Source: an uncultured Saprospiraceae bacterium (GTDB lineage Bacteria > Bacteroidota > Bacteroidia > Chitinophagales > Saprospiraceae). Taken from it: 44,114 nt of DNA. A program made the position numbers and the translations under genes. The stretch covers positions 1 to 44,114 of the forward strand of contig CAKZUV010000132.1 of assembly GCA_937921555.1 (NCBI GenBank), read 5' to 3'. This document shows, piece by piece, positions 18,130 through 26,692 of the stretch. Position 1 is the stretch's first letter. Every line of letters starts with the position of its first letter. A model generated the notes under the pieces. The model was not told the origin of the DNA, ran no database searches, and saw only the letters and a program-made list of their open reading frames with translations.

Positions 18130-18843
18130 TTACCTGGCGGCGGTAGCCGGACTGGAGAAAGGTGAAATAGTGATGGATAAGAGATCCGTATGTGTCCCCT
18201 GAAAAACGTTTAAATCAACGGCACCGTTAATACCAGCAATTCTTCCCCGGTTACCATATTGCCAAAAGTCCCAGTTTCTATCTTTGGAAAGTTCGGGTGT
18301 TTTTTTGTCATTATACCGAGCGATCCACAGCGTATGCTCCGCAAAATCTTCCGCCAGGTAATGGTTATAATATTTCATATTGGTATAAATGATGGGACGC
18401 ACACCAAAGGCTTCTTCGACCATTTCCAGCCAGATTTTTAACCGGGCAACCATCACATCTTTATTTACATCATCCAGCACTTCCACGTCCAGTACGGGAG
18501 GTAAATCACCGTACTGCAAATCCACATTTTCGATAAAATGCTGCGCCTGTGCAATAGCCGAGGTGCCGGGCCGGAAAAAATGATAAGCGCCGCGAATGAT
18601 ACCTGCATTTTCCATTTCCAGCCAGTTCTGACAAAAAAGCGTATCATTCATAGTAGCTCCTTCGGTCGCTTTTACAAACCCAAAATCAATACCTTCCGAC
18701 GCTACTTCGTACCAGTTTATGTGTGACTGATAGTGCGAAACATCTACTCCGTGCACCGAAAAATCAGGCATTCTTTCCGTTACCTGATTACAGGAAAAGA
18801 AAGAAATTGTGATGAGGATGACAAAAATGAGTAAATATCTCAT
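18130..18843 (-). CDS. GH25 lysozyme-like lipoprotein
   Basis: This is a 237-residue glycoside hydrolase family 25 (Chalaropsis-type muramidase) protein. A lipoprotein signal ends ITISFFSC with the lipid-modified Cys18. The catalytic barrel shows GVDVSHYQSHINW (Asp34), FGFVKATEGATMNDTLF, RGAYHFFRPGTSA, PPVLDVEV with the catalytic Asp119 and Glu121, and FWQYGNRGRIAGINGAVDLN near the end. It should cut the beta-1,4 bond of peptidoglycan from the periplasmic side. There is no immunity gene or secretion marker beside it, so cell-wall remodelling is more likely than an antibacterial effector role. Confidence 0.92.
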   Translation of the reverse strand: MRYLLIFVILITISFFSCNQVTERMPDFSVHGVDVSHYQSHINWYEVASEGIDFGFVKATEGATMNDTLFCQNWLEMENAGIIRGAYHFFRPGTSAIAQAQHFIENVDLQYGDLPPVLDVEVLDDVNKDVMVARLKIWLEMVEEAFGVRPIIYTNMKYYNHYLAEDFAEHTLWIARYNDKKTPELSKDRNWDFWQYGNRGRIAGINGAVDLNVFQGTHTDLLSITISPFSSPATAAR

Positions 18844-19153
18844 GTGTTTATGGTTGATAAACGTTTGTATTCAGCATTCTCTAATGCTTCCATAAAGAGG
18901 GGAGATTGGTCACGAATAATAATTTTGTGGGCATCGGAGCTGCTATTAAAACGTAAATTCAGGATAAAATTACATATTTATCTGATCAATTTGGTTTTTG
19001 AACGCTGAGCGACAATAGTTTTTTTGAAAAAAATAACCGCGAAATGGCAGTATATTCATTATTTAGTTGACAAGATTTATACCGTATTTCTGCTTTTCGA
19101 TTTTACAGTTGAGAATAAAGTATTTTCGTATTTTATTCAAAAAAACATCATTT

Positions 19154-20344
19154 ATGCCCAATTTAAGGCAAGTATTTCTTAGTCATCTGGCTCAAACCAG
19201 TGAATTTCCGATGCTCCTGGAAATTGAGCGGGGAGCTGGTATTTATCTGTACGACCCACACGGTAAGTCTTATCTCGATTTGATCGCCGGGATTGGGGTG
19301 AGTGCATTGGGACATTGTCATCCGGCAGTGGTAGCAGCCATCCGGGAACAAAGCGAGCGGTATTTACATACGATGGTCTACGGAGAATATCTGTTGAGTC
19401 CACAGGTAAATTTAGCGAAGGCGCTCACGGAATTACTACCTGATTCGCTGGATAGTGTATATCTGGTCAATTCAGGAACCGAAGCTACGGAGGGTGCCAT
19501 GAAACTGGCCAAACGCTACACCGGACGGGCCGAAATTATTTCCTGTTACAAAGCTTATCACGGCAGTACACAGGGTGCGGCCAGTCTGATGAGCGACGAT
19601 TATTTTACGGGACCGTATCGTCCTTTATTGCCGGGCATCAGCCATATTGAGTTCAACTGTGATTTTTGTTTGCAGCGAATTACTGAAAAAACAGCGGCTG
19701 TCATCGTCGAAACTGTACAGGCCGAATGGGGTATCCGAAAACCAATAAACAATTATCTTACAAAACTAAGAAACCGTTGTACTGAAACAGGTACGCTGCT
19801 TATCTTTGATGAAATACAGGCGGGTTACGGACGAACGGGAAGCTTTTTTGCCTTTGAGCAATATGATGTTGTTCCCGATATTTTACTGCTGGCCAAAGGC
19901 ATGGGCGGCGGTATGCCGATCGGTGCGTTTGTGGCCAGTCAGCAGGTAATGAAAGTTTTTTCTAACAATCCTTTGCTGGGACATATTACCACGTTTGGCG
20001 GACATCCGGTGAGCTGTGCGGCGGCATTGGCCACCCTGAATTTCATCAAATCATCCGGTATTATTGATTCGGTAAAAATGAAGGAACAACTATTTCTGAA
20101 AAAATTGGTACATCCCGAAATTCGGGCCGTACGTAGCGCCGGATTGTGGTTGGCGGTGGAACTGGATAGTTTTGAAAAGGTCCAAAAGGTGATTAAAATC
20201 TGTCTGGAAAAAGGATTGATTACGGATTGGTTTTTATTTAACGACCGTTCGATCCGGATTGCTCCGCCGTTGATTATTACGGAGGCGGAGATTGAAAAGG
20301 CTTGCGGGATTTTATTGGAAGGATTGGATGGGTTGGTTGATTAG
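19154..20344 (+). CDS. Class III PLP-dependent aminotransferase (acetylornithine/4-aminobutyrate type)
   Basis: The 396-residue cytoplasmic enzyme uses pyridoxal phosphate. The lysine is Lys248 in LLLAKGMGGGMPIGAFV, the cofactor-binding aspartate lies in LLIFDEIQAGYGRTGSFFAF (216-235), and NSGTEATEGAMKLAKRYTGR (106-125) is the phosphate-binding loop. An upstream in-frame ATG at 19067 would add 29 residues of low-complexity leader; the internal ATG gives the normal MPNLRQVFLSHLAQTSEFPM start. Similarity is to ArgD/GabT-like enzymes, but no arginine genes are nearby, so the amino donor and acceptor are not assigned. Confidence 0.9.
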   Translation: MPNLRQVFLSHLAQTSEFPMLLEIERGAGIYLYDPHGKSYLDLIAGIGVSALGHCHPAVVAAIREQSERYLHTMVYGEYLLSPQVNLAKALTELLPDSLDSVYLVNSGTEATEGAMKLAKRYTGRAEIISCYKAYHGSTQGAASLMSDDYFTGPYRPLLPGISHIEFNCDFCLQRITEKTAAVIVETVQAEWGIRKPINNYLTKLRNRCTETGTLLIFDEIQAGYGRTGSFFAFEQYDVVPDILLLAKGMGGGMPIGAFVASQQVMKVFSNNPLLGHITTFGGHPVSCAAALATLNFIKSSGIIDSVKMKEQLFLKKLVHPEIRAVRSAGLWLAVELDSFEKVQKVIKICLEKGLITDWFLFNDRSIRIAPPLIITEAEIEKACGILLEGLDGLVD

Positions 20345-20346
20345 TG

Positions 20347-20398
20347 GATGTGCGGATTTTTTTGATGTGCGGATGTGCGGATTTTTTGATGTGCGGAT
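20347..20398 (+). repeat. Tandem GATGTGCGG repeats after the aminotransferase gene
   Basis: Four copies of GATGTGCG(GAT) separated by T-runs begin two bases after the stop of the aminotransferase gene. The region 20345-20685 otherwise holds no credible gene, only degenerate GTTTA-rich DNA and two imperfect copies of a CTCC-CGGGGTC-GGGT motif at about 20444-20465 and 20642-20664. Confidence 0.6.
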
Positions 20399-20685
20399 CT
20401 AAACCAAGTCAGCTGGAACAAGGTGAAAAATTACGGGAACTCCCTCCTCGGGGTCGGGGTAAATTTCTGTCATTTTTTGCCGATGTATGGAATCGTTGAA
20501 TCGTATTTAACAAAAATGAGCTGTATGCTTTTTTCACAATAAAAGATATACACGATCGCTCAGCGTTTTCTGTTTCTCTGCGTGAAAAACACTTTTTAAG
20601 GCAAGCTAAACGATTAAACATTTTAAACAAATAAACAACCTTCTCCCCGGGGTCCGGGTTAAAATTTTGGACAAGCCCGTGGGAT

Positions 20686-21066
20686 TTATACTAATGCCTC
20701 TATCCGTTTCTGCCTTTCCACCAGTTCCCACATAATCCGCGATCCGATTGTCATCACGATTGCAAAAAGCGCCATCGGTGCTATTCCGTCTCCAACCATA
20801 TAATGTGCAGTGAAAGCCATGACACCATCGAAGAAAAATCCGGCGTACGCCCATTCTTTGAGCATTCGGCTTAGATTTGAAACAACGGCAATGACTCCCA
20901 AAATTTTGGCAACGGCTAGCGGATAAACCATCCACCCCGGAAATCCCATGTGGTTTTCAAAATAGCCAGTGACCATTTCATAATTTCTGAAATACATTTG
21001 TGCTGAAAAAAGGAACATTCCACACATTCCCACCGTGAAAATCCAGTAAGGTATTTTAAATTTCAT
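20686..21066 (-). CDS. DoxX-like integral membrane protein
   Basis: From the ATG at 21066 this is a 126-residue membrane protein with about four hydrophobic helices. Recognisable pieces are KFKIPYWIFTVGMCGMFLFS, VYPLAVAKILGVIAVVSNLS and ALFAIVMTIGSRIMWELVER, the DoxX/DoxX-like pattern. The family is membrane-bound and often linked to redox or thiol stress, but this subfamily has no firm role. An alternative ATG 17 codons upstream would add a hydrophilic leader. It is a single gene between a repeat-rich spacer and the rpoN terminator. Confidence 0.75.
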   Translation of the reverse strand: MKFKIPYWIFTVGMCGMFLFSAQMYFRNYEMVTGYFENHMGFPGWMVYPLAVAKILGVIAVVSNLSRMLKEWAYAGFFFDGVMAFTAHYMVGDGIAPMALFAIVMTIGSRIMWELVERQKRIEALV

Positions 21067-21179
21067 AAGTTTTGAGTTGAATCTATAGTTTGAATACAAG
21101 AATTCATTGATTCCCATAAAGGTAAAAACTTAGCTTAGTATTTTCAAACAAACTTATTTCATGGTCCGCCCCAAAACAA

Positions 21180-21215
21180 TTTACCCTCACCGTGATTCAG
21201 CACGATGAGGGTAAA
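21180..21215 (-). terminator. Hairpin terminator after rpoN
   Basis: TTTACCCTCA pairs perfectly with TGAGGGTAAA (10 bp), and inside it CGTG pairs with CACG after one mismatch, giving a long stem with a 6-base loop. It lies 26 bases past the rpoN stop. The T-rich stretch on the minus strand is short, so it could also mainly stabilise the mRNA end. Confidence 0.7.
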
Positions 21216-21240
21216 TAATAATCCTTAGTGTATAATTTCA

Positions 21241-22761
21241 CTAGAGTTCTTTACGCAATCTGGCGACGGAAATATTGAGTTGCTCGCGGTATTTTGCGAC
21301 CGTTCTCCGCGCAATGTTGTAGCCTTTTTCGCGTAGAATATTTTTAAGCTTTTCGTCAGAAAAGGGCTTTCGCTTATTTTCTTCGTCAATAATATCTGTG
21401 AGGATTTTCTTTACTTCCAAGGTAGAAACCTCTTCCCCAGAACTGGTTTGTAAAGATTCAGAAAAGAAATCTTTTAGCCGTTTAGTTCCGAATTCTGTTT
21501 GCACAAATTTACTGTTGGCAACCCGCGAAACGGTCGAAATATCCAGGCCAGTAATATCAGCAATGTCCTTCAGAATCATCGGACGCAACATCTTCTGATC
21601 ACCCGTTCGGAAAAAATCATACTGGTATTGCATAATCGAGTACATCGTCTTATACATCGTTTGCTGTCTTTGCCGGATGGCATCAATAAACCATTTGGCC
21701 GAGTCAATTTTTTGCTTGATAAAGAGGACCGCTTCCTTTTGCTGCTTATTACTACGCGGGTCTTTACGGCTCGCTTTGTAAGATTTCAGCATGTCTTTAT
21801 AATGTTCGTTGATTCGCAAGTCAGGTGCGTTACGGGAATTAAGCGTCAGGTCGAGTTCTCCGTCCCGGTTGACAATCGTAAAATCAGGAACAATATACTG
21901 GGAAGAACGGGAATTTCCGGAACGGTGTCCGCTGGCGGGTTTTGGATTTAATTTTAAAACCTGCTCAATACAGGATTTAAGTTGTCCTTCGGTGATATTG
22001 AGTTGTCTTTGCAATTTCTGATAATGCTTTTTAGAAAACTCATCAAAGTATTCTGAAATAATCCGAATGGCAATACGAATAATTCTTTCTTCTTCGTCAT
22101 CGATATCCGTGGCAGTTTCCAACCGGTGGCGCAACTGTAATTCCAGACATTCCTGCAGATTACGGGATCCGATACCCGGTGGATCAAAACGCTGAATTAA
22201 TGACAACAACGCATTTATTTCTTCTACGTTTGTCTCTACATTTTGTGAAAAGACCAGATCATCCTTGATCGCTTCCGGTTCCCGGCGCAGATAACCGTCA
22301 TCATCGATGCTCCCGATGATTTGTTTAGCTACCTTCTCTACCCTTTCGTCGGCCAGTTTCAGCATCCCAAGCTGTTGCTCGAGATATTCGTGAAAAGTAT
22401 CTTCGACCGCAATCGGAACTGTTTTGTCCTCATCGTCGGCAGAATAATTATTAGCGTTTAATTTATAACTGGAAGGATCATCTTCTATATACTCGGTGAG
22501 GTAGTCATCCAACTCATATTCGTCGTCCCGTTCTATCTCTTCGTTATCCGCTTTTTCTTTCTCATCCTCTTTATCCTTTGCGAAAGCATCTTCGCCGTCT
22601 TCGTATTCCTCTTCTCCTTCATCCAGGGCAGGATTGGCTTCCAATTCCTCTTTAATCCGTTGATCCAAAGTAGCAGTAGGAATCTGCAGCAACTTCATTA
22701 ATTGAATTTGCTGAGGTGATAATTTTTGTAAAAATTTCTGATTTAGGCTTTGCTTAAGCAT
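21241..22761 (-). CDS. rpoN: RNA polymerase sigma-54 factor
   Basis: This is a 506-residue alternative sigma factor that directs RNA polymerase to -24/-12 promoters and needs an AAA+ activator. Region I (LNQKFLQKLSPQQIQLMKLLQIP) is at the N-terminus. Region II, about residues 46-105, is unusually rich in Asp and Glu. The core-binding and HTH regions follow, and the RpoN box ARRTVAKYRE is at 484-493 near the C-terminus. No sigma-54 activator or obvious -24/-12 site was found in the window. It is transcribed alone, with a hairpin terminator after it. Confidence 0.96.
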   Translation of the reverse strand: MLKQSLNQKFLQKLSPQQIQLMKLLQIPTATLDQRIKEELEANPALDEGEEEYEDGEDAFAKDKEDEKEKADNEEIERDDEYELDDYLTEYIEDDPSSYKLNANNYSADDEDKTVPIAVEDTFHEYLEQQLGMLKLADERVEKVAKQIIGSIDDDGYLRREPEAIKDDLVFSQNVETNVEEINALLSLIQRFDPPGIGSRNLQECLELQLRHRLETATDIDDEEERIIRIAIRIISEYFDEFSKKHYQKLQRQLNITEGQLKSCIEQVLKLNPKPASGHRSGNSRSSQYIVPDFTIVNRDGELDLTLNSRNAPDLRINEHYKDMLKSYKASRKDPRSNKQQKEAVLFIKQKIDSAKWFIDAIRQRQQTMYKTMYSIMQYQYDFFRTGDQKMLRPMILKDIADITGLDISTVSRVANSKFVQTEFGTKRLKDFFSESLQTSSGEEVSTLEVKKILTDIIDEENKRKPFSDEKLKNILREKGYNIARRTVAKYREQLNISVARLRKEL

Positions 22762-23124
22762 CTGATTGTTTTTTTCAATAAAAGTTTAACAATAATCACA
22801 GCGCTTTGGTTCGTAAATAAAAAATTGTAAGATGCTAAGTCATGGTTGATTGTTAAATCTTTAACGTAAATCATAAAGACTTTAAAATCAGATGGTTATG
22901 AGGATTCTCGACTACTAAAAATAATAACAAAGTAAGTTGGTTTTAGTTGAGAATTATTGCAATATAAATCAATTATTCTAATATGTCCAGTTTTCGCGAA
23001 TTTTTTTCTCAAAAAATATGCCAAATAAACACATTTAATTATATCTTATAACAAATATTACCTATGCGTTAACGGCTGATAATGAAAAAAAGATGCAGAT
23101 ATGAACTGGTAAATAAATTTTATA

Positions 23125-23132
23125 TATGTTTG
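23125..23132 (+). promoter_or_regulatory. Possible -7 element for the aminopeptidase gene
   Basis: TATGTTTG matches TAnnTTTG and is 36 bases before the ATG at 23168. A -33 TTTG at standard spacing is not seen. The 406-base gap 22762-23167 between rpoN and this gene (divergent) is very AT-rich and shows no gene or RNA that I can support. Confidence 0.4.
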
Positions 23133-23167
23133 GGACAAAAAGAGAACCAATATAATTCAATACATTT

Positions 23168-24958
23168 ATGGAAATATCAGCAAAAATAGCCGCGCTCCGG
23201 GCATCTATGAAAGCCCGCAATCTGGCCGCCTATCTCATTCCTTCGAGTGATCCTCATCAAAGCGAATACGTAGCTCCCCACTGGGAAAGTCGAAAATGGT
23301 TGTCCGGTTTCACCGGATCTGCGGGTGTACTCGTCGTCACAATGGATCATGCCGGTCTGTGGACCGACTCCCGGTATTTTATTCAGGCCGAACAAGAACT
23401 TTCCAATACCCCGATTCAACTCCATCGCCTGGGCCCAGCCCGCGGACCGGAATACATCGAATGGCTGGTGAAAAACCTTCCCAAAGGTTCGACCCTGGGA
23501 ATAGACGGCATGCTTTGTTCCCTCAACCAAAACCGGCATATTGCTAAAATCCTGCATCAGTATGGACTCGAATTTGAAAACAATCATGATCTCATCGGGG
23601 AAATATGGCCCGATCGTCCACCTATTCCGGACGCCGCTATTTTTGCACTCCCTCCTGCTTTTGCCGGCCTGACCAGAAGTCAAAAATTTGCGCAAATCCG
23701 CCAGGCAATGAAAACACAGAAAGCGGATCATTATTTACTCTCCGCACTCGATGAAATTGCCTGGACCTTTAATCTGCGCGGGAGAGATATCGCCTTCAAT
23801 CCAGTCTTTATAGCTTACGCAATTGTTGCAATAGATAAAGTTTATTTATTTACAGATGTTCAAAAAATATCGCAAAATTTAAGAGAAAAATTAAATACGG
23901 ATGGGGTGATCCTGAAAGATTATTCATCGATTACCGCTTCTTTGGAAAATCTTCCCGCTACGGTAAATTTACTAATCGATAAAAATACTACCAGTATTGG
24001 TTTACACCAGAAAATTACCAACGCTCATATTATTGCGGAAGGATCTATTGTTCAGAAACTAAAGGGGAAAAAGAACGAAACCGAAATCAAACATATCCGG
24101 CAGGCCATGCGATACGATGGTGTTGCACTGACCCGGCTGTACCGGTGGCTGGAAGAAAAACTGACTTCAAACACACCAGTAACCGAAGCAGCATTAGCCG
24201 ATCAACTGGCCGCTTTCCGGGCTGAACAACCTGGCTACTACGGAGAGAGTTTTCCGGCTATCGTGGGATATCAGGCCAACGGAGCAATCGTTCATTACCG
24301 TCCTGAACATGGAAAATCTGCGACTATTCAGCCTGAAGGTCTGTTACTCCTGGACTCGGGCGGACAATACGAGAGCGGTACGACGGATATCACCCGGACG
24401 ACCGCTTTGGGACTGGTGACGGACGACCAGCGGCTGCATTATACGTTGGTATTGAAAGGACATTTGGGCATAGCCATGCTGCATTATCCCGAAGGAACAA
24501 AAGGCTATCAGATTGATACGCTGGCGAGACAGGATTTGTGGAAGGCACATTTAGACTACGGCCATGGTACGGGGCATGGGGTTGGTTTTTTTCTGAATGT
24601 TCACGAAGGGCCTCAGAGTATTTCATCCTCTGCGGGCAGGGGCAGTGTACCACTCGAAACGGGAATGCTTACGTCCAACGAACCGGGCCTTTATCTGCCG
24701 GATCGCTATGGGATTAGAATTGAGAATCTCGTTCTAACCACGTCGGCGGGCGAATCTGCTTTCGGTCGTTTTTTAAAATTTGATACGGTTACTTTATTTC
24801 CGATTGATCTTAGTCTGGTGAAAAAAGAATTGCTAACTGAAACGGAAAGAGCGTGGTTGAATGATTATCACCAAAAGGTATTTTCGGAATTAAGCCCTTT
24901 ACTGAATCCGGAAGAAAAAGAATGGATGAAAGCAAAATGTGCCCCGCTGAAAATCTGA
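23168..24958 (+). CDS. Xaa-Pro aminopeptidase (aminopeptidase P, M24B)
   Basis: This 596-residue cytoplasmic metallopeptidase removes an N-terminal residue preceding proline. Two creatinase-like N-terminal domains (opening AALRASMKARNLAAYLIPSS) precede a C-terminal pita-bread domain. The metal ligands are visible in LLLDSGGQYESGTTDITRT (two Asp), YGHGTGHGVGFFLNVHEGPQ (His), TSNEPGLYL (Glu) and YGIRIENLVL (Glu). The length and three-domain form resemble eukaryotic-type APP1 rather than the shorter E. coli PepP. The small membrane-protein gene follows after 106 bases. Confidence 0.94.
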   Translation: MEISAKIAALRASMKARNLAAYLIPSSDPHQSEYVAPHWESRKWLSGFTGSAGVLVVTMDHAGLWTDSRYFIQAEQELSNTPIQLHRLGPARGPEYIEWLVKNLPKGSTLGIDGMLCSLNQNRHIAKILHQYGLEFENNHDLIGEIWPDRPPIPDAAIFALPPAFAGLTRSQKFAQIRQAMKTQKADHYLLSALDEIAWTFNLRGRDIAFNPVFIAYAIVAIDKVYLFTDVQKISQNLREKLNTDGVILKDYSSITASLENLPATVNLLIDKNTTSIGLHQKITNAHIIAEGSIVQKLKGKKNETEIKHIRQAMRYDGVALTRLYRWLEEKLTSNTPVTEAALADQLAAFRAEQPGYYGESFPAIVGYQANGAIVHYRPEHGKSATIQPEGLLLLDSGGQYESGTTDITRTTALGLVTDDQRLHYTLVLKGHLGIAMLHYPEGTKGYQIDTLARQDLWKAHLDYGHGTGHGVGFFLNVHEGPQSISSSAGRGSVPLETGMLTSNEPGLYLPDRYGIRIENLVLTTSAGESAFGRFLKFDTVTLFPIDLSLVKKELLTETERAWLNDYHQKVFSELSPLLNPEEKEWMKAKCAPLKI

Positions 24959-25064
24959 ACAATTTTCAACAAAATTGCCAGTGCTCACGTTTCTTTGCTT
25001 GTTAACTATATTTTCCTTTATTTTGTAGCAAGTTTTTAAAAACTTTTTTGAAAAAATTAATACA

Positions 25065-25196
25065 ATGAGTGAAGAAATTCAAAACGCAGGACTAAAAGGC
25101 AAAGCGATCGCTATTTTTGTAATTGCTTTTATCCTATTTATCTCTCTCTGGAGATATGTGTATCGCGTCAATGCGGTCATGGAATTCCCGTACTAG
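25065..25196 (+). CDS. Small single-pass membrane protein, 43 residues
   Basis: A short frame from ATG to TAG encodes 43 residues: a charged start (MSEEIQNAGLKGKA), one hydrophobic helix of about 17 residues (IAIFVIAFILFISLW) and a short tail ending in MEFPY. It is followed 29 bases later by a good rho-independent terminator, which supports it as a real transcript. I do not recognise the family. The topology (negative N-terminus, Arg-rich C-side of the helix) suggests a small inner-membrane protein. Codon use is like its neighbours. Confidence 0.65.
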   Translation: MSEEIQNAGLKGKAIAIFVIAFILFISLWRYVYRVNAVMEFPY

Positions 25197-25225
25197 ACCT
25201 ATCCTACAAAACGAAAAATTAAAAA

Positions 25226-25260
25226 GGGTTGCTTACGTTTCAGTGAGCAGCCCTTTTTTT
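25226..25260 (+). terminator. Rho-independent terminator
   Basis: GGGTTGCTTAC pairs with GTGAGCAGCCC (two G-T pairs) around a 6-base loop, followed by seven or more T. It is the textbook form and ends the small membrane-protein transcript. Confidence 0.9.
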
Positions 25261-25310
25261 GTCTGTTGGAATGTGGGGGTGTTTAATTGTTTGTGATTTG
25301 TTTAACCTGC

Positions 25311-25330
25311 CTTCCTGCGTCGGCAGGAAG
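25311..25330. repeat. Short palindrome
   Basis: CTTCCTGC and GCAGGAAG pair perfectly around a 4-base loop. It sits in GTTTA-rich intergenic DNA. A related CCTGCC...GGCAGG pairing occurs near 18030-18075. Confidence 0.45.
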
Positions 25331-25424
25331 ATCGTTTAGTTGTTTAGGCTGTTTCAAGGGTAAAAACACGTCGAAAGAATATTAATTGACCACCACCAGC
25401 CAAACAGTATATGTTAAGATTTCT

Positions 25425-25467
25425 GCAAAGACGGTGTCCCGAATCAAGTTCGGGACACCGTCTTTGC
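25425..25467. repeat. Perfect 19-bp inverted repeat
   Basis: The two arms, GCAAAGACGGTGTCCCGAA and its exact complement, are separated by 5 bases (TCAAG). It lies 26 bases past the stop of the OmpA-like gene on the minus strand. It may serve as that gene's terminator, but no T-run follows it on the minus strand, and its perfection suggests a repetitive palindromic element. Confidence 0.85.
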
Positions 25468-25493
25468 AAAAATACTTTTTTAGAGTAATGCCG

Positions 25494-26300
25494 CTAGTTC
25501 ATTTCTTTTGACATTTCAAATAAAGGAGCTACGTCTGCCATCAGAATAAATTCGGTACGGCGGTTCATGGCGCGGATTTCTTCCGAATCACTCTCATCCT
25601 GAAATTTAGGCATCGTATCTCCGCGTCCGGCGGCGGTAAGCTGGGTTGGACTTACGCCCATTCTGACGAGTTCGGCTACCACCTGATTAGCGCGGGCGGT
25701 GCTCAGTTCCATGTTGTCACGAAATCTGGCACCTTCCTTCATAGGTACACTATCGGTGTGACCTTCCACGAGGAGTTTTACGCCCGGATTCTGCTTCAGT
25801 TTGGTAGCAAGGTCGTTTAGTACCATCTGACTTTCCTGGTCTACCCTCGTAGAACCGCTGCGAAAGCGAATAGGGGAAGGCGTATTTACGGTCAATCCGT
25901 CACTATCGGCTGTGAGGTCAAACCCACCTTTGCGGTAAGCTTCAAAAGTAGCACTTACTTTTTCCTGTACCATGGTCAATTGTGAATCTCTGGCAGCTAC
26001 GACCGCTTCCATTTCTTCCAGTGATTTTTTAGTATTCATCAGTTCATCATTGGCCGCAGAAATTTCATCGGACAATTCACTGGTTTTTTCTTCCATGATT
26101 TTGCCCAGTTCTTCTTTTTCTGATTCGAGGGTAGCGATATTTTTTTCCAGGTTTCTCACTTTCTCCTGATTTTCTGCCAGTACCTGATCAATAGTCGTTT
26201 TGTCACTCATTAATTGCTCGAATTTCTTTTTAGAAACACAAGACGAAAGAAGGCAGCCGAAGGCCATACACACTAATAGTGATTGGATAAGTTTTCTCAT
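25494..26300 (-). CDS. OmpA-family lipoprotein
   Basis: This is a 268-residue lipoprotein with a signal peptide ending CLLSSC (lipid Cys21). Residues about 30-110 are a Glu/Lys-rich coiled coil (EKEELGKIMEEKTSELSDEI). The C-terminal OmpA domain carries LLVEGHTDSVPMKEGARFRD, LSTARANQVVAEL and NRRTEFIL, the motifs that bind peptidoglycan. The start at 26300 is chosen over an ATG 12 codons upstream because the lipoprotein signal begins there. It probably links the outer membrane to the cell wall through a coiled-coil spacer. The 392-base upstream region carries a DnaA-box cluster. Confidence 0.9.
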   Translation of the reverse strand: MRKLIQSLLVCMAFGCLLSSCVSKKKFEQLMSDKTTIDQVLAENQEKVRNLEKNIATLESEKEELGKIMEEKTSELSDEISAANDELMNTKKSLEEMEAVVAARDSQLTMVQEKVSATFEAYRKGGFDLTADSDGLTVNTPSPIRFRSGSTRVDQESQMVLNDLATKLKQNPGVKLLVEGHTDSVPMKEGARFRDNMELSTARANQVVAELVRMGVSPTQLTAAGRGDTMPKFQDESDSEEIRAMNRRTEFILMADVAPLFEMSKEMN

Positions 26301-26514
26301 TTTAGTTGTTTTAATAAAATCAAATTGTTTACACACGCGAGGTGCATTGATATAATGTAATTACTCTTTTATTGGAAAAGTTAGTGGGACGGATCAGAAT
26401 GTCTTAGTACGGCATTAGGTGGGTTTCAGTACAATAATACTGGATAGCCGTGGTAAAAAAGAAAAAAATTACCAACAGTCAAATGTTTATATTTTAATAA
26501 AACTTAATTCGTTT

Positions 26515-26523
26515 TGTGGAAAA
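26515..26523 (-). promoter_or_regulatory. Single possible DnaA box, opposite orientation
   Basis: The minus strand reads TTTTCCACA, which fits TTWTNCACA. It lies about 100 bases from the three perfect boxes and on the other side of an AT-rich segment. Confidence 0.35.
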
Positions 26524-26625
26524 CTATTTTTTTCACCCTGTTAATAATTATTAAGCAAACAGTCGTAAAAAACATATAATCAGTTAATTACAAAATTTAT
26601 TGTGAAATAAAAATTGGGTTTATAG

Positions 26626-26671
26626 TTATCCACATTTTTAAGTTATCCACATTCTGAAAAAATTATCCACA
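26626..26671 (+). promoter_or_regulatory. Cluster of three perfect DnaA boxes
   Basis: TTATCCACA occurs at 26626-26634, 26643-26651 and 26663-26671, all in the same orientation with start-to-start spacings of 17 and 20 bases. The 190 bases before it (26440-26625) are very AT-rich, like a duplex-unwinding region. The site lies in the non-coding gap 26301-26692 between the yjbQ stop and the OmpA-like start. It is a strong candidate for DnaA binding; whether it is an origin is unproven. Confidence 0.7.
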
Positions 26672-26692
26672 TTCTAAGCTAACAGGAGAATA

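Noticed and set aside
20409-20935. Two minus-strand frames between the aminotransferase and DoxX-like genes
   Set aside because: One is composed of repeat DNA, the other is a shadow of the DoxX-like gene; neither has protein-like composition.
26440-26692. Calling the DnaA-box cluster the chromosomal origin
   Set aside because: The nearby rRNA operon would be transcribed head-on to replication, and genome-wide skew cannot be seen from this window; only DnaA binding is proposed.
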